Notes under the pieces: generated by a model | What the model saw: the letters and a program-made list of their open reading frames with translations, nothing else | Databases searched by the model: none | Told to the model about the DNA's origin: nothing | Position numbers and translations under genes: made by a program | Shown here: positions 6,349 through 7,804 of the stretch, one piece after another | Numbering within the stretch: position 1 is the first letter of the stretch | Layout: the number at the start of each line of letters is the position of its first letter | From: Chloroflexota bacterium | Lineage (GTDB): Bacteria > Chloroflexota > Dehalococcoidia > Bin125 | Assembly: GCA_026707335.1 (NCBI GenBank) | Contig: JAPOXB010000083.1 | Span: 1-7,804, forward strand | Direction of reading: 5' to 3' | DNA length: 7,804 nt

Positions 6349-6361
6349 CTGGTTGCAACAG
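6339..6361. promoter_or_regulatory. Direct repeat copy 2 (23 bp) with perfect 7-2-7 operator-like dyad
   Basis: TTGCAACTGGTTGCAA at 6343-6358 is a perfect inverted repeat with 7-bp arms around a 2-bp centre. It recurs with one change 51 bp away, about five helical turns, so two bound regulators would face the same side of the DNA. Zn/Mn importer operons are commonly repressed by Fur-family (Zur) or DtxR-family (MntR) metalloregulators that bind such dyads. The position in front of an importer operon makes this the best explanation; the regulator itself is not in the window. Confidence 0.65.
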
Positions 6362-6364
6362 CGG

Positions 6365-6377
6365 TCCCTTCGAGGGA
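6365..6377. repeat. Small perfect dyad next to the operator pair
   Basis: TCCCT-TCG-AGGGA is a perfect 5-bp inverted repeat with a 3-base loop, four bases beyond the second operator copy and upstream of the predicted importer promoter. It could form a short hairpin or be part of a separate binding site. A dyad this short can arise by chance, and there is no T-run to make it a terminator. Confidence 0.3.
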
Positions 6378-6471
6378 TACGCCGGCTGCCCGCGCCCGGA
6401 TGCGGCCGCCTTGCGCAAAGCGGTTAGCGCCGACGCCGCGCGGGAGCGATGCACGGGAGCGCCGTCGCGGC

Positions 6472-6477
6472 TAACAT
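6472..6477 (+). promoter_or_regulatory. Possible -10 element for the acyl-CoA dehydrogenase gene
   Basis: TAACAT on the plus strand fits the TANNNT -10 pattern and is the only such hexamer I find in the GC-rich 6420-6593 stretch. It would give a leader of about 110 nt. No -35 match stands at the right distance, so the support is slight. Confidence 0.2.
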
Positions 6478-6579
6478 TCGCCTCACGCCGGCGGCGCGAT
6501 CGCCGGCCCACCCAGCCTGCGACGCCCGTCGTCACCGACCGCCGGGCGCAGCCCGATGGGGCGTCAGGCCGCATCCGGC

Positions 6580-6586
6580 GGAAGGA
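6580..6586 (+). promoter_or_regulatory. Ribosome binding site fixing the acyl-CoA dehydrogenase start
   Basis: GGAAGGA, followed by AAATCTC and then ATG at 6594, is a strong Shine-Dalgarno sequence at ideal spacing. It decides the start of the gene, since the conserved dehydrogenase fold begins within the first few residues after this ATG. Confidence 0.8.
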
Positions 6587-6593
6587 AAATCTC

Positions 6594-7804
6594 ATGCTCG
6601 AGTTCTCGGCGAACGCCCGCGAGTGGCAGCAGCGCGTCAAGGCGTTCATGGACGAGCACATCTACCCGAACGAAGCGCTCTACCACGAGCAGGTCGACAC
6701 CGGCGACCGCTGGCAGCCGGCGCCGATCGTGGAGGAGTTGAAGGAGAAGGCGAAGGCGGCCGGGCTGTGGAACATGTTCCTGCCGGCCAGCCGCAACGGG
6801 GCCGGGCTGAACAACTTCGAGTACGCGCCGCTGTCGGAGGAGCTGGGCAAGGTCGGGTTCGCCTCGGAGACGATGAACTGCTCCGCGCCCGACACGGGCA
6901 ACATGGAGGTGCTGGAGCGCTACGGCAGCGACCGGCTGAAGGAGCAGTACCTGCGGCCGCTGCTGGCGGGCGAGATCCGCTCGGTGTTCCTGATGACGGA
7001 GCCGGCCGTGGCCTCGTCGGACGCGACGAACATCGAGTGCCGCATCGAGCGCGACGGCGACGAGTACGTGCTCAACGGCCGCAAGTGGTGGTCGTCGGGC
7101 GCGCCGGACCCGCGCTGCAAGGTCGGCATCCTGATGGGCAAGACCGACCCCACGGCCGACCGCCACAAGCAGCAGTCGATGGTCGTCGTGCCGATGGACG
7201 CCGAGGGCCTGAAGATGGAGCGCATCCTGACGGTCTTCGGCTACGACGACGCGCCACACGGCCACGGCGAGGTCTCCCTGACCGACGTCCGCGTGCCGGC
7301 CGAGAACCTGCTGCTGGGCGAGGGCCGGGGCTTCGAGATCGCGCAGGGGCGCCTGGGCCCGGGCCGCATCCACCACTGCATGCGCACGATCGGCGTGGCC
7401 GAGCGGGCGCTGGCGCTGATGGTGGACCGCGTCAATAACCGCGTGGCCTTCGGCCGCAAGCTGGCCGACATGGGCTCGATCCGCGAGGACATCGCGAAGT
7501 CGCGCATCGAGATCGACCAGTCGCGCCTGCTGACGCTGTGGGCGGCGCACCGCATGGACACGGTCGGCAACAAGGAGGCCCGCACGGAGATCGCGACGAT
7601 CAAGGTGGCGGTGCCGAACATGGCGCTGCGCGTGATCGACCGGGCGATCCAGGCGCACGGCGGCATGGGCGTCAGCCAGGACACGTTCCTGGCCAAGGCG
7701 TACGCGGGGATACGCACGCTGCGCCTCGCCGACGGGCCCGACCAGGTGCACATGGAGGGCATCGCCAAGTGGGAGCTGCGCAAGGGCGAGAAGCGGGCGG
7801 CCGG
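6594..7804 (+). CDS. Acyl-CoA dehydrogenase, ACAD10/11-like, nearly complete but cut by the right window end
   Basis: An uninterrupted frame from ATG 6594 gives 403 residues without a stop; the family is about 400-430 residues, so only a few codons are missing. These flavoenzymes oxidise acyl-CoA at the alpha-beta bond with FAD and pass electrons to electron-transfer flavoprotein. Visible marks are the N-terminal helical domain, FLMTEPAVASSDATN (132-146, flavin and substrate binding), NGRKWWSSGA (161-170), GPGRIHHCMRTIG (255-267), RVAFGRKL (283-290) and IQAHGGMGVSQD (352-363). The segment LRLADGPDQVHMEGIAKWEL (376-395) occupies the place of the YEGT motif that carries the catalytic Glu in medium-chain enzymes; Asp380 aligns with that Glu, as in the ACAD10/11 branch. 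The chain-length or branched substrate cannot be told. It is transcribed away from the importer and has its own strong ribosome binding site. Confidence 0.93.
   Translation, partial: MLEFSANAREWQQRVKAFMDEHIYPNEALYHEQVDTGDRWQPAPIVEELKEKAKAAGLWNMFLPASRNGAGLNNFEYAPLSEELGKVGFASETMNCSAPDTGNMEVLERYGSDRLKEQYLRPLLAGEIRSVFLMTEPAVASSDATNIECRIERDGDEYVLNGRKWWSSGAPDPRCKVGILMGKTDPTADRHKQQSMVVVPMDAEGLKMERILTVFGYDDAPHGHGEVSLTDVRVPAENLLLGEGRGFEIAQGRLGPGRIHHCMRTIGVAERALALMVDRVNNRVAFGRKLADMGSIREDIAKSRIEIDQSRLLTLWAAHRMDTVGNKEARTEIATIKVAVPNMALRVIDRAIQAHGGMGVSQDTFLAKAYAGIRTLRLADGPDQVHMEGIAKWELRKGEKRAA

Larger units (their letters stand above)
6265..6593. other. Divergent intergenic regulatory region between the importer and the acyl-CoA dehydrogenase gene
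   Basis: This 329-bp stretch has no credible gene. Its left third (6288-6361) holds two repeated dyads and a promoter-like pair for the importer. A small perfect dyad follows at 6365-6377, and TTGCGCAA at 6411-6418 resembles a lone shortened copy of the dyad. The right part is GC-rich, with one -10-like hexamer, TAACAT, at 6472-6477 on the plus strand and a strong ribosome binding site just before the dehydrogenase ATG. I see no hairpin followed by a T-run and no riboswitch-like structure. Confidence 0.7.

Noticed and set aside
6265..6593. Metal-sensing riboswitch upstream of the importer, or a small RNA in the gap
   Set aside because: The predicted leader is only about 50 nt and consists largely of the repeat; no conserved loops or extended pairing are visible.
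6564..7751. A 395-codon open frame on the minus strand opposite the acyl-CoA dehydrogenase
   Set aside because: The plus-strand frame has clear dehydrogenase motifs and a strong ribosome binding site. The minus frame is His/Arg/Val/Leu-rich low complexity typical of an antisense shadow.

Overview
This is a GC-rich window (roughly 70% G+C by eye) from a bacterium. It holds nine protein genes, two of them cut by the window ends. Cyclophilin, DCC-family and hotdog genes, a secreted multidomain wall protein with paired 'GWN-VxWTG' repeats, and an ACAD10/11-like acyl-CoA dehydrogenase together suggest a Chloroflexota-type organism (Dehalococcoidia, Thermomicrobia or relatives). That placement is inferred from gene style, not from a marker gene, and is moderate to low confidence.

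Layout. Everything from position 1 to 6264 reads leftward (minus strand). Positions 1-1483 hold a compact set with 7-16 nt gaps: cyclophilin-type peptidyl-prolyl isomerase, a DCC/DUF393 thiol-disulfide protein, a hotdog-fold thioesterase, and the first 16 codons of an unidentified gene. Positions 1558-3357 encode a 599-residue secreted protein. Its order is signal peptide, M23-like peptidase domain, two copies of a roughly 75-residue repeat, bacterial SH3 domain and RlpA-like double-psi beta-barrel. Positions 3415-6264 hold a complete metal-ion ABC importer (lipoprotein binding protein, ATPase, permease) with overlapping or abutting reading frames.

The 329-bp intergenic stretch 6265-6593 separates this importer from a rightward acyl-CoA dehydrogenase gene that runs off the right end. 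The stretch carries the most striking non-coding signal here: two copies of a 23-bp direct repeat, 51 bp apart. Each copy contains a 16-bp dyad (TTGCAACTGGTTGCAA, perfect in one copy and one mismatch in the other). A plausible promoter lies between and overlapping them. This looks like a metalloregulator operator pair that would shut off the importer when metal is sufficient.

How the genes fit together. The importer would capture Zn2+ (or Mn2+) outside the membrane and pump it in under metal-responsive control. The secreted wall protein lies 57 nt downstream on the same strand and could be read through from it, but an AT-rich promoter-like element at its own start argues for separate expression. 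The remaining genes are housekeeping folding, redox and acyl-CoA functions with no evident link to the importer. I see no mobile elements, CRISPR arrays, tRNAs or rRNAs.
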